Shown here piece by piece: positions 1 to 8,463 of a DNA stretch of 64,000 nt. The notes under the pieces were generated by a model. It was not told where the DNA came from and made no database searches. It saw only the letters and a list, made by a program, of their open reading frames with translations. This DNA comes from a bacterium (GTDB lineage Bacteria; Zhuqueibacterota; Zhuqueibacteria; Residuimicrobiales; Oceaniaggregativiventaceae). The translations under genes and the position numbers were made by a program. The stretch is from contig JAKQNP010000032.1 in NCBI GenBank assembly GCA_029565675.1, positions 1 through 64,000 of the forward strand. The letters are read 5' to 3'. The stretch's first letter is position 1, and each line of letters starts with the position of its first letter.

Positions 1-2
1 TG

Positions 3-857
3 TATGGCATTCCGGAATTCCGACTCCCCAAGAAAATCGTCGAAATGGAAATCAATGCTTTGAAGGCCATGGGCGTTGAAATTCGAACCAATTTCGTGGT
101 GGGCCGCACCCGGAAATTGAAGGATTTAATGGCCAAGGACGGATATGATGCGGTCTTTATCGGGACCGGCGCCGGCCTACCCAAGTTCATGAATATCGAG
201 GGAGAAAACCTCGTCGGTGTATTTTCGGCGAATGAATATCTGACCCGGGCCAACTTGATGCGCGCCTATGCGGTCGGACAGGCGGACACCCCGATTTTTC
301 GCGGACGACGGGTGGCGGTATTGGGGGGGGGGAATGTGGCCATGGACGCGGCGCGGACGGCGGTTCGACTGGGGGCGGAAGAGGTTCACTTGATTTATCG
401 GCGAACCGAGGTCGAAATGCCTGCCCGTGTGGAAGAAGTGGCTCATGCCAAGGAGGAGGGGATCATCTTCCATTTCCTGGAAAACGCTCAACGCATTTTA
501 GGCGACGAATATGGAGTGGTCACCTCCATCGAATGTCTTCGGTATGAATTGGGGGCGCCGGACGACTCGGGACGGCGCCGGCCCGTGGAGATCAAAGGCA
601 GTGAATTCATCCTGCCGATGGATGCGGTGATCGTCGCCATCGGGAATGAGTCCAATCCGCTGATCCGACAGACCACGGACGGGCTGAAAACCAATAAATG
701 GGGCAATATCATCGTCGATGACAGCGGTAAAACATCGATCGATCGGGTCTATGCTGGGGGGGATATTGTGCTGGGAGCCGCCACCGTCATTTTGGCCATG
801 GGCGAAGGACGGCGAGCGGCGGCCAGCATCAACACTGAACTCGCCGCGCTTCCATGA
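3..857 (+). CDS. gltD: Glutamate synthase small-subunit-like FAD/NAD(P) oxidoreductase (5' end outside window)
   Basis: The reading frame is open from base 3 and begins with YGIPEFRLPK, a conserved stretch inside the family, so the start lies left of the window. The visible part has a second Rossmann fold with GGGNVAMDAARTA followed by an IYRR stretch for NAD(P)H binding, and a C-terminal FAD motif (YAGGDIVLGAATVILAMGEG). Enzymes of this family pass electrons from NAD(P)H to a glutamate synthase large subunit or to related partners; homologous modules also occur in dihydropyrimidine dehydrogenase-type and archaeal-type enzymes, so the exact substrate cannot be fixed from this fragment. The stop overlaps the next start in an ATGA at 854-857, which indicates translational coupling with the HAD gene. 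Confidence 0.85.
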   Translation, partial: YGIPEFRLPKKIVEMEINALKAMGVEIRTNFVVGRTRKLKDLMAKDGYDAVFIGTGAGLPKFMNIEGENLVGVFSANEYLTRANLMRAYAVGQADTPIFRGRRVAVLGGGNVAMDAARTAVRLGAEEVHLIYRRTEVEMPARVEEVAHAKEEGIIFHFLENAQRILGDEYGVVTSIECLRYELGAPDDSGRRRPVEIKGSEFILPMDAVIVAIGNESNPLIRQTTDGLKTNKWGNIIVDDSGKTSIDRVYAGGDIVLGAATVILAMGEGRRAAASINTELAALP

Positions 858-1459
858 CCTGTCGTCCCGTCCGGGCACATGACCATTGGCGCGGTGTGAT
901 TTTTGATATGGATGGCACCCTGACGGTGCCGGTCATCGATTTCGCCGCCATGCGATCCCGGCTGGGGATCCCCTCCGGCGACATCCTGCACACCGTCAAA
1001 AACTGGCCGGAAACCCGACGACGTTGGGCTTTTTCCATTATTGAAGAGATCGAAGAAGAAGCCCTCGCACGGATGATCATTCAGGAGGGGTGTAACGAAG
1101 TTTTGGATTTTCTGCAAGACACCGGATTACCCCGGGCCATTGTCACCCGCAACACCCGGCGGACGGTCGATCTCTTCATGGCGCGGATCGAACGTCATTT
1201 CGATGTGGTGATTACCCGGGATTTCGAGCCGGTCAAACCCGCCCCGGACAGCGTGTTACACATCTGCGCGAAGTGGAAGACGACTCCGGATCGGGTCATT
1301 GTCGTGGGGGATTATCGCGATGATTTGCTTTGTGGACGAGCCGCGGGAGCGCACACCTGTCTGCTGAAAAATGACCGGAATGCCGAGTTTTCCGCGCTGG
1401 CCGATTATGTGGTCGAGACTTTGCCGGAATTAATGTCAATTCTGGGCGATTATCGGTAG
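854..1459 (+). CDS. HAD-family phosphatase (subfamily IA)
   Basis: A 201-residue protein with HAD motif I FDMDGT (nucleophile Asp18, acid/base Asp20), motif II in IVTRN, a conserved Lys in KPAPDS, and motif IV VVGDYRDD. An alpha-helical cap lies between motifs I and II, as in phosphoglycolate phosphatase-like enzymes. The substrate is unknown; such enzymes hydrolyse small phosphate esters in the cytoplasm. It starts within the ATGA overlap with the glutamate synthase-like gene, and its last 10 bases overlap the convergent sigma-54 regulator. It could be a metabolite-repair phosphatase; no residue singles out a substrate. Confidence 0.85.
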   Translation: MTCRPVRAHDHWRGVIFDMDGTLTVPVIDFAAMRSRLGIPSGDILHTVKNWPETRRRWAFSIIEEIEEEALARMIIQEGCNEVLDFLQDTGLPRAIVTRNTRRTVDLFMARIERHFDVVITRDFEPVKPAPDSVLHICAKWKTTPDRVIVVGDYRDDLLCGRAAGAHTCLLKNDRNAEFSALADYVVETLPELMSILGDYR

Positions 1460-2988
1460 TTTCGCGGCTCAATGCCGAGCTGTGCGATGCGATAATTGAT
1501 GATGCGCTGGGTGGTATGAAGGAATCGGGCGGCGGCGGCGGCGTTGCCGCGATGTTTCTTGAGGGCATCCACGATCAGTTCCCGTTCATAGGATTCCACC
1601 ATCACCTTCAGGTTGGCGCCATCCTGCGGAATCAGGGCGGTGTTGGTTTCCTCGCTGGTCTGCAGTGAGGGCGGCAGACTGTAACCATGAATGACATCAT
1701 CGGTGGTGGTCAGGAGGGCGCGTTCTATGCAATTTTCGAGTTCCCGAACATTACCGGGCCAATGGTAGGCCATCATCATGTTGATGGCCGGTGTCGATAT
1801 GCGCTTCACGTTTTTGCCGTGAATCGTATTGTATTTTTGGAGGAAATGGTCGGCCAGGAGAATGATGTCGGTTCGGCGCTCACGCAGGGGGGGGATGTGA
1901 ATGGGGAAGACATTCAGCCGATAATACAAATCCTCACGAAATTTTCCGGTGCGCATGTAATCTTCCAGGTTGCGGCTGGTGGCGGCGATGATCCGGACAT
2001 TGACGGTGATCGATCGATCGCCGCCCACGCGTTCAAAGGTGCGCTCCTGCAAGACCCGCAGTAGACGGATTTGAACGGGGAGCGAGATGTCGCCAATTTC
2101 ATCGAGGAACAGGGTTCCGCCATTGGCCAACTCGAAGCGGCCTTTTCGTTGTTGGGCGGCGCCGGTGAAAGCGCCTTTTTCGTGGCCGAACAACTCGCTC
2201 TCGATCAGATGATCCGGCAAAGCAGCGCAGTTAATCGCCACCATCGGCCGGCTGCATCGGCGGCTCTGGCGATGTATGGCGCGGGCGATCAGTTCCTTGC
2301 CGGTGCCGCTCTCGCCGGTGATTAAAACCGGCACATCTTCGCCGGCGACCCGATCCACCATCTCGATAACCTGGTGGATGCTGTCTGATTCGCCGAGTAT
2401 CTCCTCATAATCATTGCGCCGAAAAAGGGGGAAAACCGGCCGAGGTACCGACTTTTGCCTGCTTTTTTCTTTGCCGCAGCGGATCGATCGCTCACCGCAG
2501 AGGACAAGCAAATTGTTCAACATGCGCAGCACATCGATTTCAGGAACCGTATAATCGGTTCCATCCGCCTTTTTGCCCAACAACAAGACCGCCAGATGGC
2601 TTTCGTCCAAAAAGAGAGGAATCCTGAACTCGATACACGCTTGATTTTCGAGTTCGGGATCCAAATAGAGGTAAAAACGATCGGTATGGCGCAAATCCGG
2701 GCCCAGAATCTCCCACCCGGAATCCAGCAGATCCTTCACCGAACCCGTGATCCGCAGTTGCGGTTTCTGTCGGCGGATCAAAGGATTACCGCGATGCGAT
2801 TCACAGATCAGCGTCTTTTTGTCGAGATCGAAGAGCATGAGGAAAACATCGCTCGGATTAACCAGGTCATCGACCACCTGGACCGCCAGTTCGCACAAGC
2901 TGGAAATATCGGAATCCGATATCAACCGGTCGCTCAAATTCGCCAAGCGCTCGAGCATCTTGGGGATATTCTGAGAGGATTTTTGCAC
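1450..2988 (-). CDS. Sigma-54-dependent transcriptional activator, NifA-like (GAF, AAA+, Fis HTH)
   Basis: This 512-residue activator has an N-terminal GAF-like sensory region (about 20-165), an AAA+ domain (about 195-420) with Walker A GESGTGKE at 225-232, the sigma-54 contact loop GAFTGA at 272-277 and Walker B in [11 protein letters not shown], and a C-terminal Fis-type helix-turn-helix ending in [14 protein letters not shown], which resembles NifA. It should remodel the RNA polymerase-sigma54 complex at enhancer-dependent promoters. Translation appears to start at GTG 2988 behind an AGAGGTG ribosome-binding site. It is the last gene of the MBL-TonB-ExbB-ExbD operon, so it may respond to envelope or nutrient status, but the targets are not visible. 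Nothing else here proves a nitrogen-fixation role. Confidence 0.9.
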   Translation of the reverse strand: MQKSSQNIPKMLERLANLSDRLISDSDISSLCELAVQVVDDLVNPSDVFLMLFDLDKKTLICESHRGNPLIRRQKPQLRITGSVKDLLDSGWEILGPDLRHTDRFYLYLDPELENQACIEFRIPLFLDESHLAVLLLGKKADGTDYTVPEIDVLRMLNNLLVLCGERSIRCGKEKSRQKSVPRPVFPLFRRNDYEEILGESDSIHQVIEMVDRVAGEDVPVLITGESGTGKELIARAIHRQSRRCSRPMVAINCAALPDHLIESELFGHEKGAFTGAAQQRKGRFELANGGTLFLDEIGDISLPVQIRLLRVLQERTFERVGGDRSITVNVRIIAATSRNLEDYMRTGKFREDLYYRLNVFPIHIPPLRERRTDIILLADHFLQKYNTIHGKNVKRISTPAINMMMAYHWPGNVRELENCIERALLTTTDDVIHGYSLPPSLQTSEETNTALIPQDGANLKVMVESYERELIVDALKKHRGNAAAAARFLHTTQRIINYRIAQLGIEPRNYR

Positions 2989-3032
2989 AATACACCTCTT
3001 GGGTTTGCTGGCAAGGCAAAAGTCCCGGCCGA

Positions 3033-3440
3033 TCAGCGGCCCTCATCCATACGGGTGCCGATCACCATTTTTTTCAAGCCCACTGCCCTGGCTGTATCCA
3101 TCACCCGCACAACCAGTCCATGTTCGGCGGCCTGATCCGCTTTTAAAACCAGCGTTTTGTCTTCAATTTGAGGATATCGGCTTTTCAATGCTGCAGCGAG
3201 GCTGTCACGCTCCACCAGAACGTCGTTCAAGTAAATCTCCCCCGTACTGGTGATATAGACCGCCAGATTTTCCAATCGCGCCACTTCACTGGTTTGCGTC
3301 TGCGGCAATTCGAGTTTCATGCCCGGCTGCTCGATAAAACTCGAGGTGACCATAAAAAAAATCAACAAAATGAACATCACATCGATCAAGGAGGTGATGT
3401 TGATGCCGATGCGTTTCTGTTTTTTCTCTGTCAATCGCAC
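3033..3440 (-). CDS. exbD: ExbD/TolR family biopolymer transport protein
   Basis: A 135-residue protein with a short cytoplasmic N-terminus, one transmembrane helix (INITSLIDVMFILLIFFMVT) that carries the essential membrane Asp of the family, and a periplasmic alpha/beta domain. ExbD works with ExbB in the inner membrane to convert proton motive force into movement of a TonB or TolA partner. It starts at GTG 3440 behind a GAGGG stretch, three bases after the exbB stop, and sits directly after tonB-like and exbB genes. TolR is an alternative name, but no tolA, tolB or pal is present. Confidence 0.92.
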   Translation of the reverse strand: MRLTEKKQKRIGINITSLIDVMFILLIFFMVTSSFIEQPGMKLELPQTQTSEVARLENLAVYITSTGEIYLNDVLVERDSLAAALKSRYPQIEDKTLVLKADQAAEHGLVVRVMDTARAVGLKKMVIGTRMDEGR

Positions 3441-3443
3441 GTT

Positions 3444-4091
3444 TTATCCCTCGGTTGCGCTCAAGTCCTGTCGCTCGGTTGCATGCAAAGCACGGATACG
3501 CTGCAACATCGCATTGGAGTGTTTTTCGATATCGAGCACCAAATCCTCAGCGCGATGGGTATAAAAGTTATAGGCGACCAGAATCGGTATACCGATCACC
3601 AATCCGGTGGCGGTGGTGATCAGGGCTTCCGAGATGCCGCCGGCCAGCAAGCTCGCCTGGCCTGTGCCTTGCGCCGAAATTACAGTAAAGACCTTTATCA
3701 TGCCGATCACTGTTCCCAGCAGCCCCAACAGCGGCGCCACGCCGGCGATCATTTCCAGAACCGAAAGTCCTCTTTCCAGACTTCTGATTTCCTGGCGCCC
3801 CTGGTCCTCGATCAATTCCTTGATCTCAGCCTTGTCCAAATGACGGTTTTGCAGTCCCACCAGGATGATGTTGGCAAAGGGACCAGGCTGCTTTTTGCAC
3901 AGGCTTTTTGCCATTTGAATATCTTGTTCGCTGTCGATCGAATGGATCAAGCGAACGAGTTCAGGATGTAAAATGCGCCGTCGGTGCAGGTTGATCGATT
4001 TTTCCAGGATGATTGCCAAACCGAGTACCGAGCACAACAACAGCGGAATCATCACCACCCCGCCGCGAGTCAAATAAGCTAATGCGTCCAT
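3444..4091 (-). CDS. exbB: ExbB/TolQ/MotA family proton channel
   Basis: A 215-residue inner-membrane protein with the expected three hydrophobic helices: one near residues 10-30 (VVMIPLLLCSVLGLAIILE) and two in the C-terminal half around APLLGLLGTVIGMIKVF and ATGLVIGIPILVAYNFY. The GLLGTVIGM segment is the family hallmark. With ExbD it forms the proton-conducting motor that energises TonB. It lies 60 bases downstream of the tonB-like gene and 3 bases before exbD. As with ExbD, TolQ is the alternative name. Confidence 0.92.
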   Translation of the reverse strand: MDALAYLTRGGVVMIPLLLCSVLGLAIILEKSINLHRRRILHPELVRLIHSIDSEQDIQMAKSLCKKQPGPFANIILVGLQNRHLDKAEIKELIEDQGRQEIRSLERGLSVLEMIAGVAPLLGLLGTVIGMIKVFTVISAQGTGQASLLAGGISEALITTATGLVIGIPILVAYNFYTHRAEDLVLDIEKHSNAMLQRIRALHATERQDLSATEG

Positions 4092-4151
4092 AGACCTGCA
4101 AAATTTGGGTACAAAAACATGATCCGCCTGTTTGCGCAGGGAATCAACGGA

Positions 4152-5102
4152 TTAACGGAGAATCGAGTAAATAAAAGTCCAGGTCAATTCCAAATAGTCT
4201 TCCGGGAAAAAATCCGGCAGTTGTTTGAATGGATTCGAGGCCTTGACCGCATTGACACTGGTTTCCATCAATGCGGGGTGGCCGGAATAGGAAAGCACCG
4301 CCAGATCCTGCACACTCCCGTCCGGATAGACGCGAAATCTGAGCACGGTTTCGCCGCTGATCATGCCCATCTGGGAGAACGCCGGCGGCGGATAAACATT
4401 GCGGCGGATTTTATTCTTCATGGCCAACAAGTACGGAGCAAAATCCCAGGCGTAGGTATTCAGCGACACATCGCCGAGCGCATCGGCACTGAATTGCTGC
4501 TGATTGAAATCCACATCATCGCTGAAATCTCCCGGCGTCTGTTGGTCATTTCTCGCACTTTGACGCAGCATCGATGCATGAAACGGCTTGACCGCTTGCC
4601 GGCGATAGACTTGCTGCTCCAATCCGAGTTGCTGATCTTGAGGTTGCGGAGACTGCGGCTGTACAGAAGATTCCTGCGGAGTTGCTTCGCCGCCGCCCGA
4701 GAAAACGCGGTAGTCTGTCTGACCGGTTGAATAGGGCATACCCGAGACAAGATCATTCCGTTCCACGAGATCGCTAGCTCTGGCATTTTTGTCGGAGAAA
4801 AACCGGCTGTCGTTCTGCGGTTCGTCAACAGCCGCGTCAGCCGGTGTTTCGACCAATTCGAAAACGATCGGCTGGAAATCTTCCTGCAATTTCGGCGCTT
4901 CCGGGGTGGAAATCGGCAACAACAATGCGTTGAAAAATGGCCGATAGAGAAAGACAAAAACCAGATGGAACAACAGGGATAAACACAATGCCAGCCAAAA
5001 TCCTTTTCTGCCCTGTGGCGGCTGGACGGCCCAGGGCACAGGTATCGCATTGGCGCCTCTCGGTCGATTCTTGCGCAGAGTGGTGTCGTTAGGCAAATTC
5101 AC
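4152..5102 (-). CDS. tonB: TonB-like energy transducer
   Basis: The protein (about 316 residues) has a single N-terminal membrane helix (FWLALCLSLLFHLVFVFLY), including the His of the TonB SxxxH-type helix, a long low-complexity periplasmic linker rich in Gln, Pro and Ser, and a C-terminal TonB-type domain (SGETVLRFRVYPDGSVQDL ... AVKASNPFKQLP). It should carry ExbBD energy to outer-membrane receptors. I prefer the GTG at 5102, which sits behind GAGGAACCAC; GTG 5114 would add four residues. Either start overlaps the end of the upstream MBL gene, which suggests coupled translation. The substrate receptor is not in the window. Confidence 0.85.
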   Translation of the reverse strand: MNLPNDTTLRKNRPRGANAIPVPWAVQPPQGRKGFWLALCLSLLFHLVFVFLYRPFFNALLLPISTPEAPKLQEDFQPIVFELVETPADAAVDEPQNDSRFFSDKNARASDLVERNDLVSGMPYSTGQTDYRVFSGGGEATPQESSVQPQSPQPQDQQLGLEQQVYRRQAVKPFHASMLRQSARNDQQTPGDFSDDVDFNQQQFSADALGDVSLNTYAWDFAPYLLAMKNKIRRNVYPPPAFSQMGMISGETVLRFRVYPDGSVQDLAVLSYSGHPALMETSVNAVKASNPFKQLPDFFPEDYLELTWTFIYSILR

Positions 5103-5871
5103 GTGGTTCCTCACCGATAGCGACCGACATCAGATCAGCTGCAGCTTCGACGGGTCCGTCATAAATGCGGCGACAGCCGGCAATTGCCGCTGAAATATCG
5201 AGGCTTGGATAGAAATGGGTCAACAACAGGCGTCGGCATCCGGACTCCTGCGCAATTCGGCCGGCCAGAGAGGGAGTCAGGTGCTCATCAATGGCCAGCT
5301 CATCGGGGAAAGAACATTCCAATATCCCCAGATCGACATTCGCAAACAGCGCGACGACTTCCGGACAATATCCGGTATCCCCGGAATAAGCCAGAGTGCA
5401 TGAATTGCACTGTAATCTGTAGCCATAGCTGACTGGTTTATGCTTCATCGGTAGTGCGGAAATCAGGCATGAACCCAGCTGGATTTCGCTGTCGATTTCC
5501 TCGATCTGCAAGGTAAAGGGGGTCTGGCGCATGACCCAGTCGCCGTGCAACTCATGTTGGCCGCGCAGATAAGCGAGCAGACCAGGAGGGCCGAATAGTG
5601 AAAGGGTTTTCCGCCGGGTGAAATTGGGAGTAAAATGCAAAGCCATAAGCAAGGGGACCAGATCAGCGACATGGTCGGGATGAAGATGGCTGATCACCAC
5701 GGCGTCGATCGCGCGATAATTCAGCCCGGCTTCAGCGAGACGTCGGAGAGAGCCGAATCCGATGTCGAGCAGGAAAAATTGCTCGCCGATTTGCAGTGCG
5801 TACGAAGAGCAAGAGCGCTCTTTTGTCACCGCACAGGTGCCTGAGCCGAGGATCGTCACTTTAAAAAGCAT
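5089..5871 (-). CDS. Metallo-beta-lactamase fold hydrolase, RNase Z-like
   Basis: A 260-residue MBL-fold protein with metal-binding motif SHLHPDHVADL, a second metal site around YSGDTGYCPE, and a late His in LLLTHFYP. The N-terminal ILGSGTC start resembles the RNase Z/arylsulfatase-like branch, but the long exosite arm of tRNase Z is not apparent, so I do not call it rnz. It is the first gene of the tonB-exbB-exbD-regulator operon and overlaps tonB by 14-26 bases depending on the tonB start. Its substrate is unknown. Confidence 0.85.
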   Translation of the reverse strand: MLFKVTILGSGTCAVTKERSCSSYALQIGEQFFLLDIGFGSLRRLAEAGLNYRAIDAVVISHLHPDHVADLVPLLMALHFTPNFTRRKTLSLFGPPGLLAYLRGQHELHGDWVMRQTPFTLQIEEIDSEIQLGSCLISALPMKHKPVSYGYRLQCNSCTLAYSGDTGYCPEVVALFANVDLGILECSFPDELAIDEHLTPSLAGRIAQESGCRRLLLTHFYPSLDISAAIAGCRRIYDGPVEAAADLMSVAIGEEPREFA

Positions 5872-6182
5872 TTATGTGGTCTCGTTTTTGGTCCAGGCCA
5901 AGCAGGCGCTTCAACCGACCCGGATAAAAGAAAGCAAGGATATTTGCATTTTCAAGCACCGCGCAGACACTCTAGTGCAAAAGATCATGCTTGTCTTTTT
6001 TATCCACCTTCGTAGATTAACGCGAGGTGTCGTCCCGGGGTTCCTTTTGCAAGAGGGAATCCGGGCAGGGAACTTGCAATGGCAGTGCACCGTAAAATCG
6101 ATAACGTCGAACAACCGTGTTGCAGTCCGGCAATCCGAAACAATCGCCGACCAGCGCAATCCAACTTTCGCCGGCCCAAGCC
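5872..6182. other. Divergent intergenic region, 311 bp
   Basis: This stretch separates the MBL-TonB operon (minus) from the BlaI-like membrane protein (plus) and should hold both promoters. I could not identify a convincing -35/-10 pair on either strand. A GTG in frame at 6117 would extend the downstream protein by 22 polar residues. No repeat, RNA gene or other ORF is supported. Confidence 0.4.
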
Positions 6183-7154
6183 ATGAAAAAAGCGATCTTG
6201 ATTTCGATCGGTTTTCACTTGCTCCTTTTGGCAATCTCGGTTATTTATAAGCTCAATCCGCAAATTGCAGAAAAGGCGCTTTGGATCGAACTGGAATTCA
6301 AAACATCTGATCTCTCGGTGAAATCGCCGGTCGAACCTCCCCGCGCTGTCACCTCTGCCGCTGCTCGAGCAGCAATTTTATCACCATTTGCAGAACAAGT
6401 CCAGGCAAAAGAGACCGTGCCGGTCCCGACCGAGCCGCAGACAGAATCAGATTGGAGCTCGCTTTTTATGGACTCGCTGAGAATCCTGCAGTTTAGACCA
6501 TTGCAGACCTTTTCAGATTCCCTACCCGTGATGCCAAAAATCCAGCCATACCTTCCGCCTGCCGGCTATGGACCGCCGCTTGGCCGCAACACTTCTTTGA
6601 CTGATGCAATCAAACGCGAATTGAATGGCCCTTCCAGCGCCGCTGAGCCGGTGGTACCGCTGAGCCGAATCGTTGAAAGCGGCTTGCAGCTAGTGGCCGG
6701 CCAAAAATCGGATTCGCCAAAACCGCCAGAATTGGATTTTATCCCATCGATGGTCCAGATACAAGCGCTCAAGCTGTTATGGGAGACTGACAGTTTAAGC
6801 GGGCGCGACATCTATTCAGCCCTGGACCCGGCAACGCGAACCACGGCTCGTGATCTGGAACAGGAATTGGAGCTGCTGGTCAACAAACAACTTTTACAGC
6901 GTCAGATGATATCGCCGCGCAACGAATTGACTCTCGGGATACCTTTTGCAGCCCCGACGGTCGAGATGAGCGGCAAAAATCGGCGCAACCGCGAATACCG
7001 ATATCAGCCCCTCCTGCAAAAACAAGAACTGCTGGAATTTCTCAATGCGCTCGTCTATCGAAAACAGCAGGGATTGCCTTCTGACATTCAGCTGACCGCA
7101 GAAACAGTCGAGACGCTGCAAACGCGTGTGCTGCTTCTCACTGGCGACTTATAA
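6183..7154 (+). CDS. Membrane-anchored protein with C-terminal BlaI/MecI-like winged-helix region
   Basis: From ATG 6183 the protein is 323 residues. MKK is followed by one hydrophobic helix (AILISIGFHLLLLAISVIY) that resembles a TonB-type anchor, then about 170 residues of Pro- and Ser-rich linker. The C-terminal third contains ALKLLWETDSLSGRDIYSAL, a helical segment (RTTARDLEQELELLVNKQ) and REYRYQPLLQKQELL, in the order of the recognition and wing elements of BlaI/MecI/CopY repressors. The match is by eye. With the short positive N-terminus the anchor should leave the C-terminus periplasmic, which is odd for a DNA-binding fold; an inverted topology or protein-binding use is possible. The 3' end overlaps the convergent SDR gene by 6 bases. 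Confidence 0.6.
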   Translation: MKKAILISIGFHLLLLAISVIYKLNPQIAEKALWIELEFKTSDLSVKSPVEPPRAVTSAAARAAILSPFAEQVQAKETVPVPTEPQTESDWSSLFMDSLRILQFRPLQTFSDSLPVMPKIQPYLPPAGYGPPLGRNTSLTDAIKRELNGPSSAAEPVVPLSRIVESGLQLVAGQKSDSPKPPELDFIPSMVQIQALKLLWETDSLSGRDIYSALDPATRTTARDLEQELELLVNKQLLQRQMISPRNELTLGIPFAAPTVEMSGKNRRNREYRYQPLLQKQELLEFLNALVYRKQQGLPSDIQLTAETVETLQTRVLLLTGDL

Positions 7155-8129
7155 CCATCCGGTCCGCCTATACCAGTCGACGGTTTGGCGAAATCCGGGC
7201 TCCAACTCGATTTGCGGCCGGAAAGTCAATTCAGCCTTGGCACGCGCATTGGAGCAGAGCCAGTTGGGCTGTTTCATCTCCCTCACCTTATCGCTGTTGA
7301 GCAGTGCCGGTCTTTTTTTAATTGCAGCGGCCAGCCGATTGACCGCAGAAACCGCATCGAGCAGCCAGAACGGGATGAACAAGCGGATCGGCTTTTTATT
7401 AAGGGTCCTGGCGACCAGATCGCCGATTGCATGCCAATTCCACTCTTCATCGCCGCTGAGATAATAGACACGGCCGTTTGCTTCTTTAACCTGGGAAGCC
7501 AAAAAGATCCCTCGCACCAGATCCTCGACATGGATCATACTGATTTTTTGGCGGCCATCACCCAACAGGGGCAAAATCCCTCGGTTGGCGCTGGCAAAAT
7601 AGGTCAGGATGTCGCGATCCCGAGGTCCATATACCGAAGGGGGACGAATGATGGCAGCGTGGCGATGCTGGCTGTATTTGAGTACGAGATCTTCGGCTTG
7701 CAGTTTCGAGCGGCCGTAAAGAGAGATCGGATTTGCCGGATCGGCTTCGGTGATCGGCCGATCGTCTGGGCTGGGACCGCCAGCCGCCTGGCTGGAAACG
7801 AAAACAAATTTTTGTTCAGCCGGGCTGAATTTTTCACAAGCATCGAGCAAGTTTTTTGTTGTTTGCACGTTGCCGGCAAAATAGGCTTGGGCATCTCGTG
7901 CCTTGGTCACGCCTGCCAGGTGAAAAACCAGATCGGTTTTTTTGAGCACCTGAGCGAGAGATTCCGGACTCCGCAAATCACCATAAATGGTTTTGACGGC
8001 CAGCGGTTGCAGCCACCGCAGATCGCTGGTTTTGCGAACCAAACAAAGGACTTCAGATCCTTTAGACAAAAGATACTCGACCAGAGTACTGCCGATGAAT
8101 CCATTGCTGCCTGTCACCAGAGCTCTCAT
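7149..8129 (-). CDS. NAD(P)-dependent epimerase/dehydratase-type SDR; candidate ceramide-pathway reductase
   Basis: A 326-residue extended SDR with the nucleotide motif TGSNGFIGSTL at the N-terminus, the catalytic Ser in VFVSSQAAGG and the YxxxK pair Tyr138/Lys142 in YGRSK. Such proteins oxidise, reduce or epimerise sugar nucleotides, steroids or lipids. The gene is divergent from a serine palmitoyltransferase-like gene, and in Caulobacter and Bacteroides the reductase of the bacterial ceramide pathway (CerR) belongs to the same epimerase-like SDR family, so that role is a reasonable inference. A general NDP-sugar epimerase or 3-beta-hydroxysteroid dehydrogenase-like role cannot be excluded. 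A promoter is proposed at 8169-8197. Confidence 0.8.
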   Translation of the reverse strand: MRALVTGSNGFIGSTLVEYLLSKGSEVLCLVRKTSDLRWLQPLAVKTIYGDLRSPESLAQVLKKTDLVFHLAGVTKARDAQAYFAGNVQTTKNLLDACEKFSPAEQKFVFVSSQAAGGPSPDDRPITEADPANPISLYGRSKLQAEDLVLKYSQHRHAAIIRPPSVYGPRDRDILTYFASANRGILPLLGDGRQKISMIHVEDLVRGIFLASQVKEANGRVYYLSGDEEWNWHAIGDLVARTLNKKPIRLFIPFWLLDAVSAVNRLAAAIKKRPALLNSDKVREMKQPNWLCSNARAKAELTFRPQIELEPGFRQTVDWYRRTGWL

Positions 8130-8168
8130 CTTTTCTCCTTGTCCCGCTGTGCAGTCAGATTGTACTTG

Positions 8169-8197
8169 AACATAGTAAAAACTGGGATGAGAATCAA
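8169..8197 (-). promoter_or_regulatory. Putative sigma-70-type promoter for the SDR gene
   Basis: Read on the minus strand: -35 TTGATT (8197-8192), 17-nt spacer, -10 TATGTT (8174-8169), about 40 bases before the SDR start. The same two hexamers and spacing occur upstream of the OPT transporter. Confidence 0.5.
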
Positions 8198-8358
8198 TGA
8201 TCCAGTGGTGTTTAGGGTTGCGCCATAAATTTTCTTTGATCTGCAGAGATCATCCGGCAACGATGCAAGAATGGCAAAAGAGGTAAAGCCAAGCTTTTAT
8301 GAGCCAATCCTGTCGTTTTGCATTCTGCAAACAAATCTCTCGTCAGTCATGTTTGAAC

Positions 8359-8387
8359 TTGACTATCGTCGCCTGAATAGCTATATT
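8359..8387 (+). promoter_or_regulatory. Putative sigma-70-type promoter for the serine palmitoyltransferase-like gene
   Basis: -35 TTGACT (8359-8364), 17-nt spacer, -10 TATATT (8382-8387). The start codon is at 8464, giving a leader of about 70 nt. Confidence 0.6.
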
Positions 8388-8463
8388 TTTATTATTTCTG
8401 GCAGCAATTCAGGGTAGTGATTCGGCTGACCGCAAATCCACTCGAAAGCTTAGGAGGCAAAGA

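Larger units (their letters stand above)
8130..8463. other. Divergent promoter region between SDR and serine palmitoyltransferase-like genes
   Basis: The 334-bp region holds one proposed promoter for each flanking gene (8169-8197 on minus, 8359-8387 on plus). The plus-strand leader of about 70 nt contains a GTGATTCGGCTGAC element (8417-8430) that recurs upstream of clpC, followed by a perfect AGGAGG ribosome-binding site at 8452-8457. No ORF in this stretch looks real. Confidence 0.5.

Noticed and set aside
1450-2988. Evidence for nitrogen fixation from the NifA-like regulator
   Set aside because: GAF-AAA-Fis activators regulate many processes and no nif gene is present in the window.
7185-8228. 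347-codon plus-strand ORF over the SDR gene
   Set aside because: The minus-strand SDR has clear cofactor and catalytic motifs; the plus-strand frame shows none.
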